Shown here in pieces: positions 46,970-57,212 of a stretch of DNA of 64,000 nt. The notes under the pieces are model-generated. The model had not been told where the DNA came from, did no database searches, and was given only the letters and a program-made list of their open reading frames with translations. The stretch is from NCBI RefSeq assembly GCF_000732635.1, contig NZ_JPMD01000001.1:1-64000 (forward strand), in the 5' to 3' direction. A program made the translations under genes and the position numbers. The first letter of the stretch is position 1. Every line of letters starts with the position of its first letter. The stretch comes from Clostridium sulfidigenes (GTDB lineage Bacteria; Bacillota; Clostridia; Clostridiales; Clostridiaceae).

Positions 46970-47998
46970 GTGAATAACAAAAGTAAGACAGATGCTGGAA
47001 AGTATTGTTCTAGAGCTATCCTTGCTATAATAGCAGTAGTCATGGTAATATCTATAGGTTTATCTAGGTCTACCCAAGCCTTAGATGATGATAACTTAGA
47101 AAGTATCAATAGAACTAATTTTTTTATGAAGCTCATAGGGCAAAGTGTCAGTACTTTAAAGCCAGCAGTAAATAAGGATGATACAAAATTTATAGGTAAT
47201 TTTACCTTGAATCCTTTGGATATAGTTAGAAAGGAAATAAGCTTTTTAGACGAAGAAAATTTAAGGGATAAAACTGCTCTAGAGAATGTGAAGGAACATG
47301 CTAAGGTAGTACAGAAAATTACAATAAATCCTTTCGAACTAAAAGATACGGACATAAATAAATTTCAAGAAGGGGTAGATGTAGTTGGTGATCCTAAAGA
47401 TAATTCTAAAAAAAAGATATTGATATATCATACTCATACTAATGAAGCTTATGCAGAAGGAAATGGTGGATTATCTACCACCGTAGCAGGAGTTGGGGAT
47501 GTTCTTACTTCTGAACTAGAAAAATTAGGCTTTACAGTTGTCCATGATAAAACAATTCATGATAAGGCTGATTATAATAGAGCTTACCATGCTTCTAGAG
47601 AAACCATAAGTAAAAATATAAGTAGTTATGGAGAGTTTGATTTAGTAATAGATCTTCATAGAGATGGTGGTCCTAGAAAAGAAGATGTTACTGGAAACAT
47701 AAAGGGCGATGATGTTGCAAAGCTTACTTTAGTAACAACTATGCAGGACCCTAAATATCCTAAGCATATAGAAAATGTTAAATCCATATTTGCTATAGCA
47801 AATAAGCTTTATCCTGGGTTGTATAGAGAGAGGGGCATTATAGCCTATGACCATGGAGGTATTTTATTTTATAACCAAGATTTAAGTGATAATGCTATAC
47901 TCATGGAGGTTGGAGCAGATACAAACAAATTACAAGAAGCTAAAAACTCCATGAAATATATGAGTATAGTTTTTGCACAATATTTAAATTCTAAGTAA
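46970..47998 (+). CDS. spoIIP: Stage II sporulation protein P
   Basis: Membrane-anchored peptidoglycan amidase/endopeptidase of the DMP engulfment complex. The 342-aa protein has an N-terminal membrane segment (about 15-33) and a catalytic domain (about 140-340). Zinc-ligand positions are visible as LIYHTHTNEAY, the Glu-containing segment, DLHRDGGPR and LMEVGADTN. The start is GTG 46970 after seven consecutive G residues. A sigma-E-like pair (ATATAA near 46911, TATACC near 46935) lies upstream, weakly supported. Confidence 0.95.
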   Translation: MNNKSKTDAGKYCSRAILAIIAVVMVISIGLSRSTQALDDDNLESINRTNFFMKLIGQSVSTLKPAVNKDDTKFIGNFTLNPLDIVRKEISFLDEENLRDKTALENVKEHAKVVQKITINPFELKDTDINKFQEGVDVVGDPKDNSKKKILIYHTHTNEAYAEGNGGLSTTVAGVGDVLTSELEKLGFTVVHDKTIHDKADYNRAYHASRETISKNISSYGEFDLVIDLHRDGGPRKEDVTGNIKGDDVAKLTLVTTMQDPKYPKHIENVKSIFAIANKLYPGLYRERGIIAYDHGGILFYNQDLSDNAILMEVGADTNKLQEAKNSMKYMSIVFAQYLNSK

Positions 47999-48058
47999 GG
48001 CATCTGAAAATAAATAAATAGACGAGCATTCTGACTTATTTATTTTTTGAAGATGCCT
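47998..48058 (+). terminator. Terminator after spoIIP
   Basis: Outer AGGCATCT/AGATGCCT and inner ATAAATAA/TTATTTAT arms form a long interrupted stem. The outer left arm begins at the last base of the stop codon. Confidence 0.7.
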
Positions 48059-48079
48059 AAGAAAGAATAAAAATATAAG

Positions 48080-48114
48080 AAAAAGTACATCATTAAATGT
48101 GAGGTACTTTTTTT
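48080..48114 (+). terminator. Second terminator downstream of spoIIP
   Basis: AAAAAGTAC/GTACTTTTT stem ending in a run of T residues. Confidence 0.75.
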
Positions 48115-48150
48115 ATTTTGAGCACCTATAGGTAAAGGAGAATAGATAAG

Positions 48151-48435
48151 ATGGATAGTAAGACACTAAGGACAGGATTATGCAAGTTTTTAATAATAAT
48201 TTCAGTAGGATTTATGATATACGGAATTTTAGTGGTAAATATGAATTTACCTCAGGTGGTGAGACAAAGCTCTAGTTTTTATGTAAGCTCTAATGACAGG
48301 GATTCGAAGGTTAATATAAAAATAGGGGAATTTAATATAATCCTTAATGGTCAGCCTTTTAAGAATTTTGTTAAAGGCACTAAGGTTATAGGAGATACCA
48401 TTAAGGAACTAGTATTGCCATCCAATGAAACTTAA
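48151..48435 (+). CDS. Small membrane protein of unknown function
   Basis: A 94-aa protein with one membrane segment (about 10-30) and a polar exterior domain of about 60 residues with alternating strand pattern (SKVNIKIGEFNIILNGQPF). I recognise no family. A AAAGGAG site precedes ATG 48151. It stands between spoIIP and lepA, bounded by a terminator upstream and the lepA promoter downstream, so it is a single-gene unit. Confidence 0.7.
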   Translation: MDSKTLRTGLCKFLIIISVGFMIYGILVVNMNLPQVVRQSSSFYVSSNDRDSKVNIKIGEFNIILNGQPFKNFVKGTKVIGDTIKELVLPSNET

Positions 48436-48456
48436 AAGTTAACATTATAAAGTATA

Positions 48457-48487
48457 TTGACAAGGAACCTTTATTTTATGGTATAAT
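48457..48487 (+). promoter_or_regulatory. Probable promoter of lepA
   Basis: TTGACA at 48457-48462 and TATAAT at 48482-48487 are perfect hexamers but 19 bp apart, longer than ideal. The leader (about 95 nt) can form a small hairpin TTATCTAACTA/TAGTTGATAA. Confidence 0.6.
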
Positions 48488-48587
48488 TTACTTTGGTTTA
48501 TTATCTAACTAAGTATAGTTGATAATTAGATTAGAAACAGTGACTTTAATAAAGAGTTAATATAAATTTACGGGGGTATTTGAGTAG

Positions 48588-50393
48588 ATGCAAACTAACA
48601 GACAAAAACACATAAGAAATTTTTCTATAGTAGCACATATAGATCACGGCAAGTCTACTTTAGCAGATAGATTACTTGAAAAAACAGGTACTTTAACAGC
48701 TAGGGAAATGGAAGCCCAAGTACTAGATAACATGGAATTAGAAAGAGAAAGAGGAATTACAATCAAGGCTCAAGCAGCAAGACTTATACATAGAACAGAA
48801 GAGGGCGAAGAGTATATTTTAAATCTAATAGATACTCCAGGTCACGTAGACTTTAACTATGAGGTTTCTAGAAGTTTAGCAGCTTGTGAAGGAGCTGTAT
48901 TAGTTGTGGATGCAACTCAAGGTATACAAGCACAGACCCTTGCAAACTGTTACTTAGCCTTAGATCATGACCTTGAAATTGCTCCAGTTATAAACAAAAT
49001 AGATCTTCAAAGTGCAAGACCTGATGAGGTTAAGCAAGAAATTGAAGATGTTATTGGAATTCCAGCAGATGATGCACCATTAATATCTGCTAAAACAGGA
49101 TTAAATATAGAGGATGTAATTAAAACTGTTATAGCTAAAGTACCAGCACCAGAAGGGGATGAAGAAGCTCCTCTTAAGGCCTTAATCTTTGACTCTTACT
49201 ATGACTCATATAAAGGTGTAGTAACCTACATCAGAGTATTTGATGGGGTAGTAAAGCCAGGAACTAAAATCAAATTAATGAATACTAATAAAGTGTACGA
49301 TGTAACTGAGGTAGGAGTATTTACTCCAGGTCCATTAAAGGTAGATGAACTTAGAGCTGGAGACGTTGGATACTTAAGTGCAGCTATTAGAAATGTAAAA
49401 GATGCTAGAGCTGGAGATACCATCACAGAAGCAGGAAGACCAGCAGCTCAACCGCTAGAAGGATATAGACCAGCTATACCTATGGTGTTTAGTGGAATAT
49501 ACCCTGTAGATGGAGCTAAGTATGAAACATTAAAGGAAGCTCTTGAAAAGCTACAGCTTAACGATGCAGCCCTATCCTTTGAACCAGAGACATCTATAGC
49601 TCTAGGTTTTGGATTTAGATGTGGATTTTTAGGATTACTTCACATGGAGATAATTCAAGAGAGAATAGAGAGAGAGTTTAATCTAGATATAATTACCACT
49701 GCACCTTCTGTTGTTTACAAGGTAGCTAAAACTGATGGGGAAATTATAGAGATTACAAACCCTACTAACCTACCAGAGCCAAGTGAAATATCTTATATGG
49801 AAGAGCCAGAAGTTAAGGCTTCAATAATATCACCTTCAGATTATGTAGGAGCAATCATGGAGTTATGCCAAGAGAAGAGAGGAACCTTCATAGATATGCA
49901 ATATATCGAAGAAACTAGGGTTGTAATTAATTATGATATTCCACTTAATGAAATAGTATATGATTTCTTTGATGCTTTAAAATCTAGAACTAGAGGATAT
50001 GCATCCTTTGACTATGAACTTAAAGGATATAAGAGAACTCAACTTGTTAAGCTTGACATACTTCTTAATGGAGATGTAGTGGATGCACTATCTATGATAG
50101 TTCCAGCAGATAGAGCTTACCACAGAGGAAGATCCATGGTAGAAAAGCTTAAGGAGATTATTCCAAGACAAATGTTTGAGATTCCAATTCAAGCAGCCAT
50201 AGGAGCTAAAATAATAGCTAGAGAAACTGTAAAAGCTATGAGAAAAGACGTACTTGCTAAGTGTTACGGTGGAGATATCTCAAGAAAGAAAAAACTTCTT
50301 GAGAAACAAAAAGAAGGTAAGAAGCGAATGAGACAAGTAGGAAGCGTTGAAGTTCCACAAGAAGCATTCATGGCAGTACTTAAAGTTGACTAG
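48588..50393 (+). CDS. lepA: Elongation factor 4 (LepA)
   Basis: Ribosome-bound translational GTPase involved in back-translocation or 30S maturation. The G1 motif [14 protein letters not shown] is near residue 16, DTPGHVDF near 83 and NKID near 137. Domains II-V and the unique LepA C-terminal domain complete the 601-aa protein. Start ATG 48588 follows a GGGGGT site. Confidence 0.98.
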   Translation: MQTNRQKHIRNFSIVAHIDHGKSTLADRLLEKTGTLTAREMEAQVLDNMELERERGITIKAQAARLIHRTEEGEEYILNLIDTPGHVDFNYEVSRSLAACEGAVLVVDATQGIQAQTLANCYLALDHDLEIAPVINKIDLQSARPDEVKQEIEDVIGIPADDAPLISAKTGLNIEDVIKTVIAKVPAPEGDEEAPLKALIFDSYYDSYKGVVTYIRVFDGVVKPGTKIKLMNTNKVYDVTEVGVFTPGPLKVDELRAGDVGYLSAAIRNVKDARAGDTITEAGRPAAQPLEGYRPAIPMVFSGIYPVDGAKYETLKEALEKLQLNDAALSFEPETSIALGFGFRCGFLGLLHMEIIQERIEREFNLDIITTAPSVVYKVAKTDGEIIEITNPTNLPEPSEISYMEEPEVKASIISPSDYVGAIMELCQEKRGTFIDMQYIEETRVVINYDIPLNEIVYDFFDALKSRTRGYASFDYELKGYKRTQLVKLDILLNGDVVDALSMIVPADRAYHRGRSMVEKLKEIIPRQMFEIPIQAAIGAKIIARETVKAMRKDVLAKCYGGDISRKKKLLEKQKEGKKRMRQVGSVEVPQEAFMAVLKVD

Positions 50394-50422
50394 TTAGTAG
50401 TACTTATAATTAATTAATTTAT

Positions 50423-50682
50423 TAATGTCATGAAAATTCTTCGCAATGACAATAGGTAATCGGCGTAGAAACAATCATAAATTTGATTTTAGAAATTCTT
50501 AGTCGGAGCGTTATAAAATTACCGTAATTCTTGCCACGACCGCAAGAGCCGAACCCTGAGCCATGACGGCGAATGGTGAGGGTAGGTAAATTTATAAAAG
50601 CGAAGACTTAGAATTTCTTAATCAAATTTAGTTTCCTAGCGATTAACCTTGTCATGGAGAAGAAGTTTCAGAAGTTAATGAA
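50423..50682. repeat. Long imperfect palindrome between lepA and hemW
   Basis: A core of about 208 bp (50447-50654) folds on itself. TGACAA pairs with TTGTCA at the ends, then AGGTAATCG with CGATTAACCT, AAATTTGATT with AATCAAATTT, AGAAATTCT with AGAATTTCT, AGTC with GACT, and a TTATAAA/TTTATAA segment. Weaker pairing extends to about 50423 and 50682. The apex (50524-50584) is GC-rich and carries its own hairpin ACCCT-CCAT/ATGG-AGGGT (50553-50583). No gene is present. It resembles a miniature inverted-repeat element or a large structured RNA. Confidence 0.75.
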
Positions 50683-50705
50683 GTGGATATTAAAGGAGAA
50701 GAAAA

Positions 50706-51848
50706 ATGGATACAGTAGGATTAAATACAGTGGGATTATATATTCATATACCCTTTTGTAAGATGAAATGTCATTACTGTGATTTTCCTTCCTATAGTGG
50801 TAAAGAAAGTTTAATGATGGATTATGCTAAGGCATTGAGTGAGGAAATTAAAGTATCTTGCCAAGATAAAATTATAAGCACCATATTTATAGGTGGGGGA
50901 ACTCCCACCTATTTGTGCATTGATGGATGGAAAATTATAGAAAAAACCCTTAGGGGATTAAATAGGATAGAGGAAGGTTTTGAGTTTACTATTGAGGGAA
51001 ATCCTAAGACCTTTAATGAGGAGCAACTAAAAATTTTTAAAGCCATGGGAGTAAATAGAATTTCTATGGGACTTCAAGCTGTGCAACAGTGTCACCTTAA
51101 TTCACTAGGAAGAATTCATTCCCTTGAGGATTTTAAACATAGCTATGAAATGTTAAGGAATTTTGGTTTCAATAATATAAATGTAGATTTAATGTTTGGA
51201 CTTCCAGAGCAAAGTTTAGCTCAGTGGAAGGAAACTTTAAGTCAGGTTGTAGAGTTAAAGCCAGAGCATATTTCTTGCTACAGCTTAATCATAGAAGAAG
51301 GAACTAAGTTTTATAATCTTTATGAAAAGGATAAATTAATTTTACCTGATGAAGATGTGGAAAGGGACATGTATGCTGAAGCCATTAATTTTTTAGAGAT
51401 GAAAGGATATCACCAGTATGAGATTTCCAATTTTGCAAAGGATGGATTAGAGTGCAGGCATAATAAAATATATTGGAATTTAGAAAATTATATTGGTTGT
51501 GGCTCATCTTCCCATTCCTATGTTAATGGCATTAGGTATAGAAATGAAGAAAAAATAGAAACCTATATAATGTCTATGGAAAATAAAAGCTCTGCAGTGG
51601 TGGAGAGTAATGAAAATTCCTTAAAGGATGATATAGAAGAGTTCATGTTCTTAGGGTTAAGAAAAATAGAAGGTATAAGTATAGAAGAATTTAAGAGAAG
51701 GTTTAACATCTCCATTTTTGAAAAATATAAAGAGGTTATAGATAAGTATGTAAAGTTGGATTTATTAAATTTAAAAGGAGATAGATTATACCTTACTAAA
51801 AGAGGGATAGAACTGAGTAATCAAGTAATGGCAGATTTAATTTTGTAA
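50706..51848 (+). CDS. hemW: HemW-like radical SAM protein (coproporphyrinogen III oxidase family)
   Basis: A 380-aa radical SAM protein. The cluster motif CKMKCHYCDF (CxxxCxxC) is at about residues 18-26, GGGTPTYL near 66, and the HemW-type C-terminal domain follows. HemW is a heme chaperone; true oxygen-independent coproporphyrinogen oxidases have an extra upstream cysteine, and the first cluster cysteines here read CxxxCxxC followed by D, as in HemW. The lepA-hemW-hrcA order is conserved. Confidence 0.92.
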   Translation: MDTVGLNTVGLYIHIPFCKMKCHYCDFPSYSGKESLMMDYAKALSEEIKVSCQDKIISTIFIGGGTPTYLCIDGWKIIEKTLRGLNRIEEGFEFTIEGNPKTFNEEQLKIFKAMGVNRISMGLQAVQQCHLNSLGRIHSLEDFKHSYEMLRNFGFNNINVDLMFGLPEQSLAQWKETLSQVVELKPEHISCYSLIIEEGTKFYNLYEKDKLILPDEDVERDMYAEAINFLEMKGYHQYEISNFAKDGLECRHNKIYWNLENYIGCGSSSHSYVNGIRYRNEEKIETYIMSMENKSSAVVESNENSLKDDIEEFMFLGLRKIEGISIEEFKRRFNISIFEKYKEVIDKYVKLDLLNLKGDRLYLTKRGIELSNQVMADLIL

Positions 51849-51894
51849 ATAATTTATCAATCAGATAATTTTGTAAATAATTTATGAATCATAT
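51839..51894. repeat. 28-bp imperfect tandem duplication spanning the hemW stop
   Basis: The unit 51839-51866, which includes the last hemW codons and stop, is repeated at 51867-51894 with two mismatches. The second copy ends at the -35 box of hrcA. Confidence 0.85.
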
Positions 51895-51922
51895 TGACAT
51901 TAAATTTTATAAGTGATATATA
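51894..51922 (+). promoter_or_regulatory. Promoter of the hrcA-grpE-dnaK-dnaJ operon
   Basis: TTGACA at 51894-51899 and TATATA at 51917-51922, 17-bp spacing, directly upstream of the CIRCE element. Confidence 0.8.
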
Positions 51923-51935
51923 TTAAATATAGTCA

Positions 51936-51962
51936 TTAGCACTCGTGAGTAGTGAGTGCTAA
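51936..51962. promoter_or_regulatory. CIRCE element (HrcA operator)
   Basis: TTAGCACTC-N9-GAGTGCTAA is a perfect match to the CIRCE consensus, between the promoter and hrcA. It implies HrcA repression of the class I heat-shock operon. Confidence 0.97.
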
Positions 51963-51977
51963 CAAAGAGGTGATAAC

Positions 51978-53021
51978 ATGGATATGGATGAAAGAAAGAT
52001 TAAAATCTTACAGGCTATAATAAATGATTATATAACTTACGGAGAACCTGTAGGTTCAAGAACCATATCTAAAAAATACGATTTAGGAATAAGTTCAGCT
52101 ACTATTAGAAATGAAATGGCTGATCTTGAAGAAATGGGATTTTTAGAACAACTCCATTCATCCTCTGGAAGACGACCTTCTGATAAGGGTTATAGACTTT
52201 ATGTAGATAGACTTATGACCCCTAGCAGACTTACAGAAGAAGAGCATGAAACTATAAGACATGACCTGATAAAGGACACATCTATAAGTGAAATAGATAG
52301 TATAATTAAGGGTGCTATAGATGTACTTTCTAATATTACTAGACTAACTTCTGTAGTAAAAGTTGCTCCTGTTAAAAAGTCAAGTATTAAGTATATAAAG
52401 TTATTAGCAATAGAAAAGCACATAATTTTATCTACAATAATAACAGACAATGGTAATATAAAAAATAATACTATTAGAGTAACAAATCCAGTAGATGACA
52501 ATAAGCTAGTAAAAGTAAATAATGCTCTTAATAGACTACTTGTAGGGATTAGCATAGAACAAATTACTCTAGATTTCCTTGTTAATTTAAAAAATGAATT
52601 AGTTGGTTACGAAGAGATATTTGACTGTATAATTCCTGTTCTTCATGAAACACTAGTGTTGGGAGATTATGGTGAAATTTATACTAAGGGTGCTACAAAT
52701 ATATTTAACTATCCTGAATATAATAACATCGATAAGGCAAAGGCATTTTTAGGGTTAGTAAATAATGAAGAAAACCTAAATGAAATTCTTAGCAAAGGAA
52801 ACAAGGAATCTTTATTTATTAGTATAGGAGAAGAAAACTTTGTGGAGTGCGCTAAAGAGTGCAGTATAATCACTGCTAGCTATAGTTGTAATGGCCGTAT
52901 TATGGGTACCATAGGAGTTATAGGACCTACAAGAATCCATTATGATAAAGTTATAGCTGTTCTTGATACTGTGGTTAATGAAATAAACGACAAGATCTCT
53001 AGCATATATGATCCAGAATAA
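51978..53021 (+). CDS. hrcA: Heat-inducible transcription repressor HrcA
   Basis: A 347-aa repressor that binds CIRCE and is kept active by GroE. The winged-helix region contains YGEPVGSRTISKKYDLGIS (about 22-40) and ATIRNEMADLEEMGFL (about 43-58), with the SSGRRPSDKGYRLYVD segment after it. It is the first gene of the operon and lies 15 bp after the CIRCE it should bind, giving autoregulation. Confidence 0.97.
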   Translation: MDMDERKIKILQAIINDYITYGEPVGSRTISKKYDLGISSATIRNEMADLEEMGFLEQLHSSSGRRPSDKGYRLYVDRLMTPSRLTEEEHETIRHDLIKDTSISEIDSIIKGAIDVLSNITRLTSVVKVAPVKKSSIKYIKLLAIEKHIILSTIITDNGNIKNNTIRVTNPVDDNKLVKVNNALNRLLVGISIEQITLDFLVNLKNELVGYEEIFDCIIPVLHETLVLGDYGEIYTKGATNIFNYPEYNNIDKAKAFLGLVNNEENLNEILSKGNKESLFISIGEENFVECAKECSIITASYSCNGRIMGTIGVIGPTRIHYDKVIAVLDTVVNEINDKISSIYDPE

Positions 53022-53088
53022 CTATGGGTTTATATATATTCAAAATTCAAAGTAAATGAGATAAGCATTTAGATTGGAGGAAAGAGCA

Positions 53089-53715
53089 TTGGAAAATAAT
53101 ATGGAAGAAAACCAAGAGCTAGATAAAAAAGATATGGAAGATAATGCGGATGAAATTTTAGAAAATGACCCTTCTGAAAAAGAACAAAATGAAGAGGAAG
53201 GCACTTCCGGTGAAGAAACCTCAGAGGTTAAAGAGGAAGATGATAAGGAAGATGAGATGAAAAAATTCAGAAATCGCAAAGAAGAAATTAAAGAGCTTAA
53301 AGAAGAAAATGATTCTTTGAAAGATAAATTACTAAGAACTGTAGCTGAATATGATAACTTTAGAAAAAGAACTTCTAAGGAAAAGGAAAATATATACACA
53401 GAGGCTTGTGCTGATGTATTAAAGGAAATACTACCTGTATTAGACAATTTAGAAAGAGCTGTTGCAGTAGATGGTAGTGCAGAAGATCTTAAAAAAGGTA
53501 TTGAATTAACTATAAATCAGTTTACAGCTTCCTTTGAAAAGCTAGGCGTTGAAGAAATCTCATCTGATGGAGAATTTGACCCTAACTTCCATGATGCAGT
53601 AATGCATATAGAAGATGAAAACTTAGGAAAAAATCAAGTAGCTGAAGTATTCCTAAAGGGATATAAAAAAGGCGATAAAGTATTAAGACATAGTATGGTT
53701 AAAGTAGCAAATTAA
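53089..53715 (+). CDS. grpE: Nucleotide exchange factor GrpE
   Basis: DnaK nucleotide exchange factor of 208 aa. It has an acidic disordered N-terminus (about 1-60), a long coiled coil with TVAEYDNFRKRTSKE (about 88-102), and a C-terminal beta domain with GYKKGDKVLRHSMVKV. TTG 53089 is the likely start, eight bases after GGAGGAA; ATG 53101 is also possible. The gene lies 67 bp after hrcA. Confidence 0.93.
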   Translation: MENNMEENQELDKKDMEDNADEILENDPSEKEQNEEEGTSGEETSEVKEEDDKEDEMKKFRNRKEEIKELKEENDSLKDKLLRTVAEYDNFRKRTSKEKENIYTEACADVLKEILPVLDNLERAVAVDGSAEDLKKGIELTINQFTASFEKLGVEEISSDGEFDPNFHDAVMHIEDENLGKNQVAEVFLKGYKKGDKVLRHSMVKVAN

Positions 53716-53811
53716 TCTATGATTTATAAAGATTTTAATCTTTAATTAAAAATAAATGTATATAGTAAATTAGAAGAAAATAAGTGTATTAATTTATAGG
53801 AGGAAATTACA

Positions 53812-55671
53812 ATGGCAAAAATTATAGGAATTGATTTAGGAACAACAAACTCTTGTGTATCAGTTATGGAAGGTGGAGATCCAGTTATAATACCAAACGC
53901 AGAAGGTGCTAGAACTACTCCATCAGTAGTATCTTTCTTACAAGATGGCGAAAGACTTGTTGGTCAAGTAGCAAAAAGACAATCAATAACAAACCCAGAT
54001 AAAACTATAATCTCAATTAAAAGAGAAATGGGAACAAATCATAAAGTAAATATAGATGGAAAAGAATATACTCCACAAGAAATATCTGCAATGGTACTTC
54101 AAAAATTAAAAGCAGATGCTGAAGCATACCTTGGAGAAACAGTTACAGAAGCTGTTATCACAGTTCCAGCATACTTCAATGATAGCCAAAGACAAGCAAC
54201 TAAAGACGCAGGAAGAATTGCAGGTCTTGATGTTAAGAGAATTATAAACGAGCCAACAGCTGCATCTCTTGCTTATGGTCTTGACAAAATGGATACAAAC
54301 CAAAAGATATTTGTATATGACCTTGGTGGTGGTACTTTCGACGTATCTATCTTAGAACTTGGAGATGGAGTTTTCGAAGTTAAATCTACAAATGGAGATA
54401 CTCGTCTTGGTGGAGATGACTTTGACCAAAAGGTTATGGATTATATAGCTGAAGATTTTAAAGCTTCTAATGGAATTGATTTAAGAAATGATAAAATGGC
54501 ACTTCAAAGATTAAAAGAAGCTGCTGAAAAAGCAAAAATAGAATTATCATCTTCTACTCAAACAAACATCAATCTTCCATTTATCACAGCTGATGCTACA
54601 GGTCCAAAACATATAGATATGAACCTAACAAGAGCTAAATTCAATGAATTAACTCATGATTTAGTACAAAGAACTATTGAGCCAATGAGGAAAGCTCTTC
54701 AAGATGCTGATCTTTCAATAGGAGAAATTGACAAGGTTGTATTAGTTGGTGGATCTACAAGAATCCCAGCTGTTGTAGAAGCAGTTAAAAACTTTACAGG
54801 AAAAGAACCATCAAAAGGAGTTAACCCAGATGAATGTGTTGCAGCAGGTGCAGCTATTCAAGGTGGAGTTTTAACAGGAGATGTTAAAGATGTATTACTT
54901 CTTGACGTTTCACCATTAACATTAGGAATTGAAACTTTAGGAGGAGTTGCTACTCCATTAATCGAAAGAAATACAACAATTCCAACTAAGAAGAGCCAAG
55001 TATTCTCAACTGCAGCAGACGGTCAAACATCTGTTGAAATTCACGTAGTTCAAGGTGAAAGACAAATGGCAGCTGACAACAAAACTTTAGGAAGATTCAC
55101 TCTTTCTGGAATTGCAGCAGCTCCAAGAGGAATTCCTCAAATTGAAGTAACTTTTGATATAGATGCTAACGGTATAGTTAAAGTTTCTGCTAAAGACAAA
55201 GGAACTGGAAAAGAAGCTAATATAACTATCACAGCTTCAACTAACTTAAGTGATGATGAAATCCAAAATGCAGTAAATGAAGCAGAAAGATTTGCAGAAG
55301 AAGATAAGAAGAGAAAAGAAGCTATAGAAGTTAAAAATACTGCAGATCAAATGGTTTACCAAACAGAAAAAACTTTAACTGACCTAGGAGATAAAGTATC
55401 TGCTGATGATAAAGCTAAGGTAGAACAAAGAATCCAAGTATTAAAATCAGTTAAAGACGGAGAAGATATAGAAGCTATTAAAAAAGCTACAGAAGAGTTA
55501 ACACAAGAATTCTACGCTGTATCTTCAAAGGTATACCAAGCTGAAGGCGGACAGCCAGGAGCAGAAGGTTTTGATCCAAACAACATGGGCGGAGCAGCAG
55601 GAGCAGGAGCTCAAGATGCACCACATGATGACAATGTTGTAGATGCAGATTTTAAAGTAGATGGAGAATAA
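53812..55671 (+). CDS. dnaK: Chaperone DnaK (Hsp70)
   Basis: A 619-aa Hsp70. The nucleotide-binding domain (about 1-355) opens with [18 protein letters not shown] and carries [14 protein letters not shown] near 170 and [10 protein letters not shown] near 310. A substrate-binding beta domain (about 365-480) and a helical lid follow, with a Gly/Ala-rich tail. The N-terminal segment lacks the extra loop of Gram-negative DnaK, as in other Firmicutes. AGGAGG precedes the ATG. Confidence 0.98.
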   Translation: MAKIIGIDLGTTNSCVSVMEGGDPVIIPNAEGARTTPSVVSFLQDGERLVGQVAKRQSITNPDKTIISIKREMGTNHKVNIDGKEYTPQEISAMVLQKLKADAEAYLGETVTEAVITVPAYFNDSQRQATKDAGRIAGLDVKRIINEPTAASLAYGLDKMDTNQKIFVYDLGGGTFDVSILELGDGVFEVKSTNGDTRLGGDDFDQKVMDYIAEDFKASNGIDLRNDKMALQRLKEAAEKAKIELSSSTQTNINLPFITADATGPKHIDMNLTRAKFNELTHDLVQRTIEPMRKALQDADLSIGEIDKVVLVGGSTRIPAVVEAVKNFTGKEPSKGVNPDECVAAGAAIQGGVLTGDVKDVLLLDVSPLTLGIETLGGVATPLIERNTTIPTKKSQVFSTAADGQTSVEIHVVQGERQMAADNKTLGRFTLSGIAAAPRGIPQIEVTFDIDANGIVKVSAKDKGTGKEANITITASTNLSDDEIQNAVNEAERFAEEDKKRKEAIEVKNTADQMVYQTEKTLTDLGDKVSADDKAKVEQRIQVLKSVKDGEDIEAIKKATEELTQEFYAVSSKVYQAEGGQPGAEGFDPNNMGGAAGAGAQDAPHDDNVVDADFKVDGE

Positions 55672-55686
55672 TATTCATTAAATTAG

Positions 55687-55716
55687 TTAAGGGATGATGA
55701 AACACTCATCCCTTAA
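55687..55716 (+). terminator. Hairpin between dnaK and dnaJ
   Basis: TTAAGGGATGA/TCATCCCTTAA stem with an 8-nt loop and only a weak T tract. It could attenuate transcription into dnaJ or protect the dnaK mRNA 3' end. Confidence 0.65.
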
Positions 55717-55837
55717 AACTGATTTTAATGTTAAATTTTAATGTGAAAATTTAATGTTCCCATTAATACATGGTTGCAATTATACATAATATATCTTAAT
55801 ATATTATTCGAAGTAAAATAGGTGGTGAATTTTAAAT

Positions 55838-56962
55838 ATGGCTAATAAAGATTATTATGAAGTACTTGGCATAGATAAAAGTGCCAGTGATGATGAGATA
55901 AAAAAAGCTTTTAAAAAGGCTGCTTTAAAGTATCATCCAGATAGAAATCAAGGAAATGCTGAAGCAGAAGAAAAGTTTAAAGAAATAAATGAAGCGTATC
56001 AAGTTTTATCAGATCCAGAGAAGAAACAGAGATATGATCAATTTGGTACTGCAGACTTTAACGGAGCCCAAGGTTTTGATGGATTTGATTTCGGTGGAGG
56101 CTTTGGAGGCTTTGGAGATATTTTTAGCGATATCTTTGGTGGAGGATTTTCATCTTCATCTAATAAGAATGCTCCAAGAAAGGGTGCAGATTTAGAATTT
56201 AATTTAAATTTAACCTTTGAAGAGGCTGTATTTGGCTGTGAGAAGGAAATTAAAGTTACTAGAAGAGAAAAATGTGAAACTTGTGGAGGCACAGGAGCTA
56301 AAAAAGGTACTACTCCTAAAACTTGCTCTAAGTGTAGCGGTAGAGGTAAGATAAATGTTCAAAGAAGAACTCCATTAGGAGTGATTTCTACAACTACAAC
56401 TTGTGATGCTTGTGGAGGTAAAGGTACTATAATAGAGGAATCATGCTCAACTTGTAGAGGAACTGGTAAAGAAAGAAAAACTAGAAATTTAACAGTTAAT
56501 GTTCCAGCAGGTGTTGATACAGGTAATGTAATGCCGCTAAGAGGACAAGGTGAAGCAGGAGAAAATGGAGGTCCAGCAGGAGATCTTTATATAAATATAA
56601 GAGTTACATCTCATAATATATTTAAACGTAAAGGCTTTGACATCCACATGGAAACTCACATATCCTTTGCGAAGGCTGCTCTTGGTACAGACATAAAGGT
56701 TCCAACAGTGGATGGAGATGTTACTTATAAGGTTCCAGCAGGAACTCAACCTGGAACTGTATTTAGATTAAAAGCTAAAGGGGTTCCTAGAGTTAACTCT
56801 GTAGGTAGAGGAGATCACTATGTTAAGGTAATAGTGGATGTACCAAAATCTCTTAATGAGAAACAAGAAGAAGCTCTAAGAATGTTTATGGAGGCTAGTG
56901 GAGAAGCTCCAGAAACTACTGTGGAAAAGAAAAAACACAAAAAAGGAATATTTGGAAAGTAA
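55838..56962 (+). CDS. dnaJ: Chaperone DnaJ (Hsp40)
   Basis: Type I J-protein of 374 aa that stimulates DnaK ATPase. The J domain (about 4-68) contains the HPD tripeptide in KYHPDRN. A Gly/Phe-rich region follows (about 75-105), then four CxxCxGxG zinc repeats (about 145-205) and the C-terminal substrate domains. GGTGG at about 55821-55825 precedes ATG 55838. It closes the hrcA-grpE-dnaK-dnaJ operon and is followed by a terminator. Confidence 0.98.
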   Translation: MANKDYYEVLGIDKSASDDEIKKAFKKAALKYHPDRNQGNAEAEEKFKEINEAYQVLSDPEKKQRYDQFGTADFNGAQGFDGFDFGGGFGGFGDIFSDIFGGGFSSSSNKNAPRKGADLEFNLNLTFEEAVFGCEKEIKVTRREKCETCGGTGAKKGTTPKTCSKCSGRGKINVQRRTPLGVISTTTTCDACGGKGTIIEESCSTCRGTGKERKTRNLTVNVPAGVDTGNVMPLRGQGEAGENGGPAGDLYINIRVTSHNIFKRKGFDIHMETHISFAKAALGTDIKVPTVDGDVTYKVPAGTQPGTVFRLKAKGVPRVNSVGRGDHYVKVIVDVPKSLNEKQEEALRMFMEASGEAPETTVEKKKHKKGIFGK

Positions 56963-56995
56963 TAAAGAAATTAATATAACCACAAATATTTAAAT

Positions 56996-57040
56996 ATAGC
57001 TAAAGTCTTGTAATAGTTAGTATAGGACTTTAGCTATTTT
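56996..57040 (+). terminator. Terminator after dnaJ
   Basis: ATAGCTAAAGTC/GGACTTTAGCTAT stem followed by TTTTTAG. Confidence 0.82.
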
Positions 57041-57177
57041 TAGTGCTTATATATCCTATCACTGTAATTTTCAACAGAGCCAATTTATATTAAAATCTTA
57101 AATTTCAGTATATTAATGGTAAAATCGATCATTGGCAAAATAGAGATAACAATATGAATATTTTAAAAATTTAATAA
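57041..57177. other. Gene-free stretch upstream of the yitT promoter
   Basis: AT-rich non-coding DNA. Together with the promoter and leader below, it makes a gap of about 400 bp between dnaJ and the YitT gene. Apart from a weak GCCAAT/ATTGGC inverted pair, I see nothing in it. Confidence 0.6.
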
Positions 57178-57206
57178 TTGACTTTTTTAGACAAAATATT
57201 TATAAT
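57178..57206 (+). promoter_or_regulatory. Promoter of the YitT-family gene
   Basis: TTGACT at 57178-57183 and TATAAT at 57201-57206 with 17-bp spacing, near consensus. It predicts a 5' leader of about 160 nt. Confidence 0.72.
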
Positions 57207-57212
57207 ATTACT

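Noticed and set aside
50423..50682. Retron msr-msd or CRISPR-associated RNA as an explanation for the palindrome
   Set aside because: No reverse transcriptase, effector or cas gene is nearby; the neighbours are conserved housekeeping genes.
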